The notes under the pieces were generated by a model. The model searched no databases and had not been told where the DNA came from. It saw only the letters and a list, made by a program, of their open reading frames with translations. From contig CAUYUJ010009369.1 in assembly GCA_963575745.1 (NCBI GenBank), positions 309,159 to 373,158 of the forward strand: a DNA stretch of 64,000 nucleotides, in the 5' to 3' direction. Positions 28,673-39,409 of this stretch are shown here, one piece after another. Source of the DNA: Prorocentrum cordatum. Lineage: Eukaryota; Sar; Dinophyceae; Prorocentrales; Prorocentraceae. The number at the start of each line of letters is the position of its first letter. The stretch's first letter is position 1. A program made the translations under genes and the position numbers.

Positions 28673-28774
28673 GGTCCGCCGTCCGCGCGAAATCGATTCG
28701 CGCGAAAACTGCGGGCCGTTCGAAAGAAATCCGCTGAGCGCGCGCGCGCGCGAAAAGAACCCAGGGCATCCCAG

Positions 28775-28950
28775 AAGATGGCGGGAACCATGATTTTGGA
28801 GAAGTCGAGGCTGGAAAACCCCCGAAATTCCGGTTCCCTGCTCTGTCTGGCGCCCCAGGGACCCACGGCGGCCCCGAGGATGGCGGGAACCATGATTTTG
28901 GAGAGATCCAGGCCGGAAAAGCCCGAAATCGTGGTTCCCGGCTCTGTGCT
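28775..28950. repeat. About 102-bp tandem repeat (GATGGCGGGAACCATGATTT), block 1
   Basis: Two units: GATGGCGGGAACCATGATTT then GGCCGGAAAAGCCCGAAAT and CTGGCGCCCCAGGGACCCAC. More units at 29170-29222 and 29580-29830. Confidence 0.85.
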
Positions 28951-29150
28951 CTGTGCTCTCTGCTGCCCTGTGCTCTCTCTGCTGCTCTGTACTCTCTGCT
29001 GCTCTGTGCTCTCTGCTGTTATGTGCTCTCTGCTGCTCTGTGCTCTCTGCTGCTCTGTGCTCTCTGCTGCTCTGTGCTCTTTTTGCTGCTCTTTGCTCTT
29101 TGCTGCTCTGTGCTCTCTGCTGCTCTGTGGTCTCTGCTGCTATGCGCTCC
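28951..29150. repeat. CTCTCTGCTGCTCTGTG minisatellite
   Basis: About 12 degenerate 15-17 bp units. Confidence 0.9.
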
Positions 29151-29222
29151 CAGGGCCCCGCGGCCCACAGGATGGCGGGAACCATGATTTTGGAGAGATC
29201 GAGGCCGGAAAAGCTCAAGTCC

Positions 29223-29489
29223 TCATGGACTTTCTAGCACATGTGCGATCCGAGCAGTCAGCAGCAGCCCCAGCGCGAACCGACTGCCCACAAAAGCAGG
29301 ATGACCCATGCGCTTAAACAACCTTAGCATGAAAGATGCCGAGCGATGGTGAAACAGCACGAGAGCTAGAACAATGCAAAACGACACGCTGGTGGCCAAG
29401 AAAATCGCAGTCGGTCGATGCTGCAGATCGCGCTGGGAGGACGAGACCGCTGGGTGGCGGAGCGGTGCAGGCTGGCACATCGCCGCCAC
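29223..29489 (-). CDS. Hypothetical small membrane protein (doubtful)
   Basis: 88-codon frame in the only non-repetitive gap of this repeat region, with a hydrophobic stretch IFLATSVSFCIVLALVLF. No family recognised; could be chance. Confidence 0.2.
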   Translation of the reverse strand: MAAMCQPAPLRHPAVSSSQRDLQHRPTAIFLATSVSFCIVLALVLFHHRSASFMLRLFKRMGHPAFVGSRFALGLLLTARIAHVLESP

Positions 29490-29579
29490 TCCGCGTCGTA
29501 GCGGTCTAGTCCCCGAGAGCGTGCAGAGAGCACCCCCCGCCCCCAGGCTCTGTCTGGCGCCCTAAGGACCCAGGGCAGC

Positions 29580-29830
29580 CCAGAAAATAGCGGTAGCCAA
29601 GATTTTGGAAAGATCGAGGCTCGAAAAGCCCGAAATCCCGGTTCCCGGCTCTGTTTGGCGCCCCAGGGACCCACGGCGGCCAAAAGGATGGCGGAAACCG
29701 CCCCTGGGACCCATGGCGGCCCCGAGGATGGCGGGAACCACGATTTTGGAGAGATCCAGGCCGGAAAAGCCCGAAATCGTGGTTCCCAGCTCTGGCTGGC
29801 GCCCCTGGGACCCACGGCTGCCCCGAGGAT
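29580..29830. repeat. About 102-bp tandem repeat, block 2
   Basis: GGAAAGATCGAGGCTCGAAA, GGCGCCCCAGGGACCCACGG; two to three units, one internally deleted. Confidence 0.85.
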
Positions 29831-30780
29831 GGTGCTGTCTCTGCTGTTCTGCTGCTGTTCTCTGCTGCTCTCTGCTGCTCTCTGCTGTTCTCTGCTGCTG
29901 CTCTCTGCTGTTCTCTGCTGTTCTCTGCTGTTCTCTGCTGTTCTCTGCTGTTCTCTGCTGTTCTCTGCTGTTCTCTGCTGCTCTCTGCTGTTCTCTGCTG
30001 TTCTCTGCTGTTCTCTGCTGTTCTCTGCTGCTCTCTGCTGTTCTCTGCTGTTCTCTGCTGTTCTCTGCTGTTCTCTGCTGTTCTCTGCTGTTCTCTGCTG
30101 TTCTCTGCTGTTCTCTGCTGTTCTCTGCTGTTCTCTGCTGTTCTCTGCTGCTCTCTGCTTCTCTGCAGTTCTCTGCTGTTCTCAGCTGTTCTCTGCTGTT
30201 CTCTGCTGCTCTCTTCTGTTCTGCTGCTGTTCTGCTGCTGTTCTGCTGCTGTTCTGCTGCTGATCTCTGCTGCTCTGCTGCTGCTCTCTGCTGCTCTGCT
30301 GCTGCTCTCTGCTGCTCTCTGCTGTTCTGCTGCTGCTCTCTGCTGTTCTGCTGCTGCTCTCTGCTGCTCTGCTGCTGCTCTGCTGCTGCTCTCTGCTGTT
30401 CTGCTGTCTGCTGTTCTGCTGTTCTGCTGCTGCTCTCTGCTGCTCTCTGCTGTTCTGCTGCTGCTCTCTGCTGTTCTGCTGCTGCTCTCTGCTGCTCTCT
30501 GCTGCTTCTGCTGCTGCTCTCTGCTGCTGCTGCTCTCTGCTGCTGCTGCTGCTCTCTGCTGCTCTCTGCTGCTGCTGCTCTGCTGCTCTCTGCTGTTCTG
30601 CTGCTGCTCTGCTGCTGCTCTGCTGCTGCTCTCTGCTGTTCTGCTGCTGCTCTCTGCTGTTCTGCTGCTGTTCTGCTGCTGCTCTCTGCTGCTCTCTGCT
30701 GCTCTCTGCCGTTCTGCTGCTGCTCTCTGCTGTTATGCTGCTGCTCTCTGCTGCTCTCTGCTGCTCTCTGCTGCTCTGTG
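29831..30780. repeat. TGCTGTTCTC / TGCTGCTCTC minisatellite
   Basis: About 950 bp. From 29880 to 30150 the unit is a near-perfect 10-mer (TGCTGTTCTC); later, 12-15 bp variants with extra TGC. Explains the long Gln/Ser/Arg/Glu-rich minus frame. Confidence 0.95.
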
Positions 30781-30843
30781 TTGGTTTTCGCTTGAACGGA
30801 TTACCTTTTCGCTCGAACGAGCGTCTTTTCGCTTGAACGATCC
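30781..30843. repeat. TTTTCGCTTGAACGA short tandem repeat
   Basis: Three imperfect copies of about 20 bp joining the minisatellite to the TCC tract. Confidence 0.75.
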
Positions 30844-30844
30844 A

Positions 30845-31888
30845 CGCTGCCTCCTCCTCTTCCTCCTCCTCCTCCTCCTTCCTCCTCTTCCTCCTCCTCC
30901 TCCTCCTCCTCCTCCGTCCTCCTCTTCCTCCTCTTCCTCCTCTTCCTCCTCTTCCTCCTCCTCCTCCTCCTCCTCCTCCTCCCCCGCCCCCTCCTCTTCT
31001 TCCTCCTCCTCCTCCTCCTCCCTCCTCCTCCTCCTCCCCCGCCCCTCTCCCCTCCTCCTCCTCCTCCTCCTCCCTCCTCCTTCTCCCTCCTCCCCCTCCT
31101 CCTCCTCCTGCCTCATCCTCCTCTTCCTCCTCCTCCTCCTCCGCCTCCTCCTCCTCCTCCTCCCTCCTCCTCCTCTCCTCCTCTCCTCCTTCTCTCCCTC
31201 CTCCTCCTTCTCCTCCTACTCCTCCTCCTCTTCCTCCTCCTTCCTCTCTTCCTCCTCTTCCTCCACTTCCTCCTCCTCCTCCTGGCCCTTCTCCTCCACC
31301 TGCTCCTCCGCCTCCTCTCCTCCTCCTCTCCTCCTCCTCCTCCCTCTCCTCCTCCTCCTCCCTCCTCCTCCCCCTCCTCTTCCTCCCCCTCCCTCCTCCT
31401 CCTCCTCTCCTCCTCCTCCTCCTCCACCTCCTCCTCCTGCTCCTCCTCCTCCTCCTCCTCTTCTCCTCCTCCTCCTCTCCTTCCTCCTCCTCCTCCTCCT
31501 CCTCCTTCCTCTCTTCCTCCTTTCCTCCTCTTCCTCCTCCTCCTCCTCCTGCTCCGCCCCTCCTCCTCCTCCTCTCCTCCTCCTCCTCTCTCCTCCTCCC
31601 TCCTCCTCCTCCCTCCTCCTCCTCCCGCCCCCTCCCCCCCTCCTCCTCCTCCTCCTCCTCCTCCTCCTCCTCTCCTCCTCCTCCTCCTCCTCCTCCTCCT
31701 CCTCCTCCCTCCTCCTCTCCCTCTCCTTCTCCTCCTCCTCCTCCTCTTCCTCCTCCTCCTCCTCCTCCTCCGCCTCCTCCTCCTCCTCCCTCCCTCCTCC
31801 CTCCCTCCTCCTCCCTCCTCCTTCCTCCTCCTCCTCCTTCTCCTTCTCTCCTCCTCCTTCTCCTCCGCTCCTCCTCCTCCCCCCCCCC
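30845..31888. repeat. 1-kb polypyrimidine (TCC)n tract
   Basis: Almost uninterrupted C/T on the plus strand for about 1.04 kb, with rare G or A. Long minus frames here are artefacts. Mirror-symmetric stretches can form triplex DNA. Confidence 0.95.
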
Positions 31889-32039
31889 CGCGATAGCGAA
31901 ATCGCACGTTCCTTTTCGGGGTGGGCTATCGTGCCCCTGTCGGCGATCACTGGGCGATTGGGGTCGATGCGTTCCCCCGAGGCCATCCCTCCCTCTCGTG
32001 GCCCTTGATCTTCCTTCCCTTCGGCGGCGGCGACGAACG

Positions 32040-32290
32040 CAGAAAACCACAACCAACGACCGCGGCCACGGCGACAAAGACGAGCGCGACGGCGACCACG
32101 ACGACGGCCGCCCGCGACCCGGCCACGACGGTGACAGCGACCACGACCACGGAGGCCACGGCGAACACGGCCACGACGGCGAGCACGACGACGGCCATCA
32201 CGGACACGGCCACGACGCCGAAGGCCATGGTGACGGCGGTGACGGCGACGCCGCCGTCGACCACGACGCGCACTACGACGGCGACCACGA
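32040..32290. repeat. Degenerate GACGGC/CACGAC hexamer repeat
   Basis: Phased CGACGG, CCACGA, GGCCAC units yield Asp/His/Gly-rich frames in one phase and Thr/Ala-rich in another. Similar tracts at 32925-33150, 51885-52115 and 52615-52685. Confidence 0.8.
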
Positions 32291-32409
32291 CCACACGCGT
32301 ATCCTACCCCTCCCCCCCCACGATTTCTGAGGGCGAGGGTGGGGCAGGCTTCGCACCTGGCTCCCCAACGACGCTGAAGCCGAGGGCGGCGGCGGCAGAG
32401 TGCGGAGGC

Positions 32410-32660
32410 GGCGGCATCGCGCGCGCGCGGTGCGCGCCGGCACGCCCGCCAGCAGGCCCGCGGAGAGGCCCGCAGGCACCGCGGCGGCGGCGCCGGCGGC
32501 GGCGCCGGCGGCCGCGCCGGCGGGCACCGCCCTGGGCAGGCGGAGCGCTCGTCGAGCGCCGCCGTGGGCGTGTCGCCGCCGCGGCGGTCGTCGCCGTGCG
32601 CGTCGTCGTGGCCGTCGTCGTGGTCGGAGGCGCGCCGAGGTGGTCGCCGTGGCCGCGGTG
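32410..32660. repeat. GCCGGCGGCGCC / GTCGTCGTGG repeat
   Basis: Extremely GC-rich degenerate trinucleotide-phased repeat leading into family E copy 2. Confidence 0.6.
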
Positions 32661-32675
32661 GTGGTCATGGTGGCC

Positions 32676-32917
32676 GATGGGCTTTTTTTCCACCACCACC
32701 ACCATCAGTTGGAGGGGGGGAGGTGGTGGAGGACGAAGAGGGGGAGGAGGACGAATAGGAGGAGGTGGAGGAGGAGGAGGAGGAAATGGTGGAGGAGGAG
32801 GAGGAGGAGGAGGAGGAGGAGGAGGAGGAGGAGATGGAGGGAGGAGGAGGAGGAGGATGAGGAGGAGGAGGACCCCCTCCCCCACCAACTTATGGTGGTG
32901 GTGGAAAACAGGCCCAT
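32676..32917. mobile_element. Family E element with microsatellite core, copy 2
   Basis: GATGGGCTTTTTTTCCACCA ... TGGTGGAAAACAGGCCCATC, each followed inward by the CCACCACCAT / ATGGTGGTGG and CAGTTGG / CCAACTT parts, with a GGA tract inside. GGTGGCCG occurs on both sides, an 8-bp duplication that overlaps the first element base. Confidence 0.85.
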
Positions 32918-32924
32918 CGGTGGC

Positions 32925-33150
32925 CGTCGTCGTGGTCGTGGTAGCCGTCCACGTCGTCGTGGCTGTCGTCGAGTTCGGAGTCGTGGTCGTTGTGGCCGCC
33001 TCGGTCGTGGTCGTGGTCGTGGCCGCCCTGGGTCGACCAAGCGCTCCTCCAGCGCCGCCGTCGGCGGCGGCGGCGCCGACGTGGTCGTCGGCGCCGCGTG
33101 GTCGTCGCCGTGCACATTGTCGCGGTCATCGTGCGAGCCGTGGTCGTGGT
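32925..33150. repeat. GTCGTGGTCGTGG-type hexamer repeat
   Basis: Degenerate GTCGTGG/GCCGTC repeat. Confidence 0.75.
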
Positions 33151-33326
33151 ACGCGAATCGAAGAACCGTCAGCGCCGGCGCCGTCACAGAGATCCGGCGA
33201 TCTGATTTGTTGAAAGCGCGGCCCCAGAGGCCCCGACCCCTTCCCTGTAGCTTTTCGTCCCATATCCAAGTTCGTCTGAAAGCGCTGCCTTAAGGTTCCC
33301 TATCCCTTCTCTGTAGAGTCCGAATC

Positions 33327-33490
33327 GGGGATCGGCTACAGAATTGATTTGCCCCAGAATTGACTTTTCCTGTCGAATCCATGGGCAATTCGTGGAACTT
33401 TCGCAGATCTACGAATGGTTGACGTATTTGAATTGAAGAGTCGACGTGAAAATCAATTCTGGGGTAGAACAATTCTGCAGTCGATTCCCC
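33327..33490. mobile_element. Family H inverted-repeat element, copy 2
   Basis: GGGGATCGGCTACAGAATTG / CAATTCTGCAGTCGATTCCCC; second inner pair CCCCAGAATTGACTTTTC / GAAAATCAATTCTGGGG. Flanks AGTCCGAA and AGTCGAAG are similar. Confidence 0.88.
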
Positions 33491-34292
33491 AGTCGAAGAT
33501 TCTCGCCGCCGATCCATGTTTGTTGGTCCCAAGGCCCAATGGCGGGCTCCAGAGGCCGAGTTAGGGTAAACAGCGCCCAAAAACTGATCGTCGGAGCCCT
33601 GTGGTCGGCGTCGTCGCGCTTCGAGGATCTAGGTTCGAGGCAGTAGGAAGTCATCAGCCCCGCTGGGATCGGCTTGGAGGTCACTTAGTAGAAAAAGGGG
33701 GTTATCAAGGGATGCCAGGGTGGGCCATATCTGGCACATCCCAGCCTATGAGTGGGTTGCAAGTGTTTTGAATGCTCCAAGTGGCTAAGGGAGTTAAGGA
33801 TCTGGGCTGAGTGGGCTTTGCCCACTTGGCGATGTCATCGAACCCCCTTAGCCACTTGGGGCACTTGTGATGTGACACACTCCTGGGCTAGGTTCGGCCG
33901 CATACAGCTCATCCAGGCGTCCACAGATACCCCCCAAGGTCGCCGCCATCCCTCCTGCAGCAATCCACTCCAGCCGCTACGCCACATAACATCGTTGACA
34001 TGGAAGTGAAGACGAAGCAATCCACTCCAGCCAGTACGCCAGATAACATCGTTCACACGGAGGTGAAGGCGAAACCCTTCCCTTGGATCCCCTGAGCAAC
34101 CCCCGCGCCGTTCCCATTGCACCCGAGCCCGCGAATGTCGATGCCTCGTGCCTGCCCCCGCCGCCCTCCGCCGACCTTCCGCCAGCCGGCCCGCCACCGC
34201 GCTCTCGGGGCGCCGAGAGTGCGGGGACCGGTCCAGGGGGGGGACGCGAGGACCTCGAACCGGCGGTGCGTCGCCGACATGTCGGCGACAGG
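33491..34292. other. No recognisable gene
   Basis: Includes a direct pair CAATCCACTCCAGCCGCTACGC / CAATCCACTCCAGCCAGTAC with CATAACATCGTT (33960-34055), a 60-bp tandem duplication. Otherwise unassigned. Confidence 0.5.
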
Positions 34293-34366
34293 TCCTCCTC
34301 CTCCTCCTCCTCCTCCTCCTCCTCCTCCTCCTCCTCCTCCTCCTCCTCCTCCTCCTCCTCCCCCCC
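34293..34366. repeat. (TCC)n microsatellite, near perfect
   Basis: About 24 uninterrupted CTC triplets. Confidence 0.95.
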
Positions 34367-34844
34367 GACGGCGCCAACGTGGTCACGCTCCCCGAGCAGC
34401 GCGGGGCGCCCCGGCCCCGATCGGCGATGGGTGGGCGTTCGGGGGCAGGTGCTCCCCCCGTGGGCCCTGCAGCTCCCTGTCGTTGCCCCTCCCTGGTGGT
34501 GACCCCGTAACGTTTGCCTGGGAAGCAGCCGCCACGTCGACATAAGCTGCCGAGCGTCCGAGCAAGTGTCCTGGATCGGCGCTGTGCTGTGCCCCCCATG
34601 CCTGGCGCCGTCTCCCCACGCCTGCTGAGCCAATCCTCCACCAACGTTGCCCTTGACCGGGGGCCAAAAGAGCTACGCCTCGATCTCTCCTGGGGCGCGT
34701 TATGACCAGGCCCCCGGGGCGGATCCTGCCGCGGCCAGGAGGGCACCCCAGGGACGACGGACAACCTCAAGAGGGTGAATCTCGATACTCGAACCACGAA
34801 CCCTTCCTCGATCCTCGATCCTCGAACCGCGCCTGGCTCTTCCT

Positions 34845-34885
34845 TCTCCTCCTCATCCTCATCCTCCTCCTCCAGTTGCTTCTCC
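34845..34885. repeat. (CTC/ATC)n tract
   Basis: Short CTCCTCATCCTCATCCTCC run. Confidence 0.8.
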
Positions 34886-35040
34886 CCTTCCTCGTTGCCC
34901 CTGACGGGGGCGAAAGGGCGCAGAACGGGCGAGAGGCCATTTCCAGAGCGCGCGCCTGGTGAGGCCCGTGGCCGCAGCCCGCGCAACGAGGCCGCCACCC
35001 GCACGCGGCGGCGCCGTGTTTTTTGCGCACGACGTGGGAC

Positions 35041-35295
35041 CCTCCTCCTCCTGCTCCTCCTCCTCGTCCTCGTCCTCGTCCTGGTCCTCGTCCTCCTCCT
35101 CCTCCTCCTCCTCTTCCTCGTCCTCCCCCTCCTCCTCCTTAACCTCCTTCACCTCCTCCGCCTCGTCCTCCTTCTCCTCCTCTTCCTCCTATACCTCCTT
35201 CACCTCCGCCTCCTCCTCCTTTTCCTCCTCCTCCTCCTCGTCCTTCACCTCCTTCCCCTCCTCGTCCTCCTCCTCCTCCTCGTCCTCCCTGGAGG
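35041..35295. repeat. (TCC)n/(GTCCTC)n tract
   Basis: 255 bp pyrimidine-rich repeat with GTCCTCGTCCTC and ACCTCC variants. Confidence 0.9.
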
Positions 35296-35327
35296 CCCAG
35301 ATCTCCTGACGAAAAACATGCGACATA

Positions 35328-35500
35328 CCCTTTCACGTTTGGAGTTCCGCGCGGGTTTCCTGGGCCAGCGCCCGGGCCCCCCCTTCCCTCGCGCGCGGAG
35401 CGCACCATGGGCGGCGCAGGAGGCGCCGCCACGGGGGGCCCAGCGCCGAGACAAGAAGTCCGCGCGGACCTCCTTTGCAGAATCCAGAGGTGTACATGAT
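35328..35500. mobile_element. Family D fold-back element, copy 6
   Basis: ACGTTTGGAGTTCCGCGCGG ... AGAAGTCCGCGCGGACCTCC, with GCGCGCGGAGCGC and GGCGGCGCAGGAGGCGCCGCC centre; sits between two TCC tracts. Confidence 0.8.
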
Positions 35501-35514
35501 GCAGTGGGCAAGCC

Positions 35515-35560
35515 ACTCCTCCTCCTCGTCGTCGTCCTTCTCCTCCTCCTCCTCCTCCTC

Positions 35561-35596
<36 letters not shown>

Positions 35597-35640
35597 CTCC
35601 TCCTCCTCCTCCTCCTCCTCCTCCTCCTCTAGTCCTCCTC
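35515..35640. repeat. (TCC)n/(GTCCTC)n tract
   Basis: About 125 bp TCC repeat. Followed by two copies of TGGACCCAGGAGGGCGTACA (35649, 35693). Confidence 0.9.
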
Positions 35641-35849
35641 CCCCCTCATGGACCCAGGAGGGCGTACATGATGAGTCCAGAAGTGATTCGTGGACCCAGG
35701 AGGGCGTACACACCGCTCCTGGGCCCATTGCGGGCCAGGCATGGGGCAGCGGCTACTGGACAGATCCCGTCGCCCTACAACAACTCATCCCCTAAACGAC
35801 GCCTGCGCTCAGGGAGTCTCACTTTTGTTCTTAGGAACTGGGCCGTGTC

Positions 35850-36045
35850 TTCGGTCTGGCGGCTATGTGGCCGCCGTCACCGCCCAATCGCCGCGTCGTC
35901 ACCGCCCCTCCTCTGGGCCGTGTCTATGTGGCCGCCGTGGCCGCCTCGTCGCCGCTTCGTCGCCGCCCGTCGTCTGGGCCTGTCTGCTGCTCTGGCGGCT
36001 ATGTCGCCGCTGTCGCCGCCCTGTCGCCGTCTTGCCCCCCCCAGA
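35850..36045. repeat. GGCGGCTATGTGGCCGCCGT degenerate tandem repeat
   Basis: Three units of about 65 bp built on GGGCCGTGTCT...GGCGGCTATGT. Confidence 0.65.
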
Positions 36046-36835
36046 TGGTTGCCCAACATCGGACTGTTTTTTTTTTGCTAAAAAGATGCTAGGATCGAGC
36101 CCCCCCCTTCAGGTTAACGGGCCACCTTATCGTATTGTAGTTTGCGTATGGTTCGGCCCCATCGTCCATCCGAAATATGAGTGCGTACCACTCCAAGCAA
36201 GCAGGTATCTATCCCCACCCTCGTCCAGTGCGAAAAAACGCGGTATGCGCGCACGCTCGTTTATAAACATAGCAATTTCCCACGAATGATTTGACACACG
36301 ATTAGATGACATGCGCACGCGCGCGTTGTCGCGCGCGTGCCAGAATCCTTCGGAAACCAGAACAGGTTCCGTAAATATTTCTGAATCGAACGCCATGGAA
36401 ACATTACAGCATTACAACATCACAACATTATACCACAAACGGATTTGTAAACCAACCTGCGCCCGCGCTCTTGCGAATTCTGGAGAAAAACCATACGTGT
36501 TTTCAAAATGTTCATGGAATTCTGCCAAACGGGCTTCTCGCGCGCGCGTGCCGAAATCGTTCGAACGCCCTTGGGCGCGTGCTGTCGCAAGAGTAGCATG
36601 CCGAAGTCTATCCAAAACCATGAGTTCCGAAGGACTTCAGAACCGAACGTCTGAGCAACAATCAAAACACCTGGTCAAGTAAAATCAATTTCCCGTCAAA
36701 AATCTAGCGCTCGCGGTTCTGCCGCTTCTTAAGAAAACCACCGACTTTCCAACATGTTCGATCAGATTCTGCCAGGCGGGCCTCTCGCGCCGCATTTCGA
36801 ACTCATTCGCTCGCCCTTGCGCGCGTGCAGGGGGA

Positions 36836-37159
36836 GTGGGAAAGGGGGCACGATCCTTGTCAAATAACACCGCGCGGGCCACTCGCGCGTCGGCACGCGC
36901 GCATGTCGAACTCATTCAAAAACCTTCCTCGCCGAAAACATCGTCATCGTTATCGGCGGGCGTGATCATCATCGTCGCCGTCATTGGCGCTGTCGTCGTC
37001 ATCGACACCATCGCCATCGCTACTCTCATAATCGTGTCTACCGTTGTCGGCGTCGCCATGATACCGCGCCCGGCCACGTCACCGACCCGCACTGAAGTGC
37101 CCGCTGGGAAATGCCCAACGTTCAGCGCCACCGCGGCCGCGCCGGTCGCGCCAAATTAG
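36836..37159 (+). CDS. Hypothetical ORF in duplication unit 1
   Basis: The last 33 codons (MIPRPATSPTRTEVPAGKCP ... APVAPN, stop) align with the end of the ORF at 38348-38737 in unit 2 with the same stop, although the DNA has diverged. Upstream is a hydrophobic run (VIIIVAVIGAVVVID). Frame conservation is limited and may reflect the shared repeat only. No family recognised. Confidence 0.25.
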   Translation: MGKGARSLSNNTARATRASARAHVELIQKPSSPKTSSSLSAGVIIIVAVIGAVVVIDTIAIATLIIVSTVVGVAMIPRPATSPTRTEVPAGKCPTFSATAAAPVAPN

Positions 37160-37319
37160 CTGGCCGCTGTGCGAGCGAACGTGCGCAGGCTAGCGCGGCC
37201 GCAAAAATTCACCAGCCAACGCCACGCACTCACGGCAATCGCCGGCGCATGGGTTTTGCAAACCCAATTGCGGGTGGGTGGGTGGGATGTTTGCAAGGGC
37301 ATGGAATTTGTCAATTCGT

Positions 37320-37620
37320 TTGTAAAAACCAATTGCACCACATCGGTTGCGTAACAATCATTGCACCGCATAGATTGCACCGCGTACGTTGCACCATATG
37401 TACTGCGCAACATCGATTGTGCCACAACGCGCACACAGCTTATCTTGCACAATATAGGTTGTACTGCATGTCTTGCTCCGCGTAGGAGTGTACAACATAT
37501 GTTTCATCACGTAAATAGGACAACTTAGATTGCACCATATAGTTTGCGTACTTATGATGTATTGAAACGCGTATGTTGCACCACATTTAGCGCCCCACGT
37601 AAAGTGCGCTACATAGATCC
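37320..37620. repeat. TTGCACCACATAGA degenerate short repeats
   Basis: Roughly 15-25 bp words (ATTGCACCGCAT, GTTGCACCATAT) scattered through 300 bp; again at 38890-39060. Confidence 0.75.
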
Positions 37621-37849
37621 CCCGTTAAAAAAATCAAGTCTCCCCCCTTTCCCCCCCAGACTGAACGGCCCCCTTCGCGTATTGCGTTTTCATAATTACC
37701 CTGCACAGTCAATCACCCTGGCTATCAACTCGCAGCGTCCCAGCTAAACCGGCATCGCCCCCTCTGATCCTCTGCAAAACATACTATTGCGCGCGAACCC
37801 GCTCATCAGAACTCATCAGTTTGCACGAACGCTGGTCAAACAAAAACGA

Positions 37850-39060
37850 AGTGCACACGCGCGCGTCGTCGCGCGCGCACCCCGAAATCCTTGAACCAGA
37901 AAGTCGTTAGGTGTCGTAAGGATATCGAATTCCACTGCGCCGAATGATACACATCAGTTTCGCAACAAGAGCTCTCAAAAAGAAGCCTGCGCCCGCGCTT
38001 TTGCGATTCTTCAAGAAAGCCACTGTGTTCCAACATGTTCAAACATGCTACCAAAAGGGGACCTCGAACGCGCATGTCGTAATCGCTCAAGCGCCCCTGT
38101 GCGCGTGCTGTTGCAAACATCCTTTAACAAAACACATGACGAAGTGCACGCACGCGCGTCGTCGCGCGCGCATGCCGGAATATTTCAAACACCTTAGGTG
38201 CCGCAGGGATGTCCAAAACGAGCGCCCCGAAACCATCGCCAAAACAACGACATGGTTTTGCACCGCCAGTGTTCAACAAGCCTGCGCGCGCCCTCCTGAG
38301 AATTCCAACGAACAACATTTTCTTGGTTTGCAACATGTTCATTCAATGTGGTAAGGCGGGCCTTTCGCGCTGCATGTCGAAATCATTCGGACGCCGTTGT
38401 GCGCGTGCTGCGTGGGCGCGATCCGTCTCAAATCAGGTCATACGGGCCACCCTCGCGCGTTGGCCGCCGCGCGCATGTCGAACTCTTTCCAAAACCTTCA
38501 TCACCGACACGAAGACGCCGTCATCGTCGTCGGCTGATCCGCATCGGCGCCGTCACTGGCTGTGACGTCGTCGATGTCAACATGGCCGCCAGCATCGCTA
38601 CCATCATCCTCGTGTCTGCCGTCGCCAACGTTGCCATGATACCGCGCCCGCCCAGGCCGCAGACACGGGCTGAAGTGCCCGCTGAGAAGTGTCCAGCGGG
38701 CAACGCCAACCCGGCCGAATCGGTCGCGCCGAACTAGCTGGCAGCTCCGCGCGCCAGCGTGCGCGGGCTATCGCGGCCGCAAATATGCACCAGCCAACAC
38801 CAAGCACTCATCGCAATCGCCGCTGCGTGGGTTTTGCAAACTTAATTGCGGGCGTGTGGTGGGATGGTTGCCCGACTTGTTCCGTACAAAATCAAATGCA
38901 CCACATAAATTGCACCATGCAGACAGCACAACACTCGTTACATCACATGGAGTAAACAACATATGCTACACCACGTAGATTGCACCACATAGATTGCACA
39001 ACGCTGGTTGCACAACCTAGGTCGGATCCCATAGTTTGCACCACATGCATGGCTCGAGAC
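37850..39060. repeat. 1.55-kb diverged duplication, unit 2
   Basis: Partner of 36300-37620, same orientation. Contains three GCGCGCGTCGTCGCGCGCGC-type palindromic words (37861, 38155). Confidence 0.85.
38348..38737 (+). CDS. Hypothetical ORF in duplication unit 2
   Basis: Ends MIPRPPRPQTRAEVPAEKCP ... ESVAPN, aligned with the end of 36836-37159. The preceding part is basic (TRRRRHRRR) rather than hydrophobic, so the shared frame does not extend far. Confidence 0.22.
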   Translation: MVRRAFRAACRNHSDAVVRVLRGRDPSQIRSYGPPSRVGRRAHVELFPKPSSPTRRRRHRRRLIRIGAVTGCDVVDVNMAASIATIILVSAVANVAMIPRPPRPQTRAEVPAEKCPAGNANPAESVAPN

Positions 39061-39409
39061 ACACTGTTTAGGGGTCCACGCTGGCTAACGTGTTTAGCAG
39101 GCACCGACCGTCCCGGCATTCCCACAGGTCTACCACGACGTGCTCCCAGAACGAAAGAATGTCCTAAACACAAACACGATACATAAGCCGATGCATTCAA
39201 ACAACACGATCTCAACAATAACTGTCCTGATAACACGTCGTGCAAACCACAAGTGGTTCTCAGAACCCCTGCTAGTGGGCCTGAAGGCAAACCTGGACGC
39301 CTCGCCACTGCCTCAGTTCATGCTGCTTTTCCCTCCGAATATCCAGCGATCTCCCGCCAAGGCCCCCGACGACATGATCCTCTCCTAGCGTCGACCAACA
39401 CAGAACTCG

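Larger units (their letters stand above)
36300..37620. repeat. 1.55-kb diverged duplication, unit 1
   Basis: Collinear with 37850-39060: GCGCGCGTTGTCGCGCGCGTG, CCTGCGCCCGCGCT...ACATGTTC subunits of 130-350 bp, ATGATACCGCGCCCGGCC, AGTGCCCGCTG, AAATTAGCTGGC, TGGGTTTTGCAAAC, then TTGCACCACATAGA-type short repeats. Offset 1540 at the left and 1578 further right. Confidence 0.85.

Noticed and set aside
30182-32077. 631-residue minus-strand ORF rich in Arg/Glu/Gly then Gln/Ser
   Set aside because: It is a translation of the TCC tract and the TGCTGTTCTC minisatellite; no domain, and equally open frames exist on both strands.
31998-32330. Asp/His/Gly-rich ORF resembling a metal-binding protein
   Set aside because: Phase of a degenerate GACGGC/CACGAC repeat; the same tract gives Thr/Ala and Val-rich frames in other phases.
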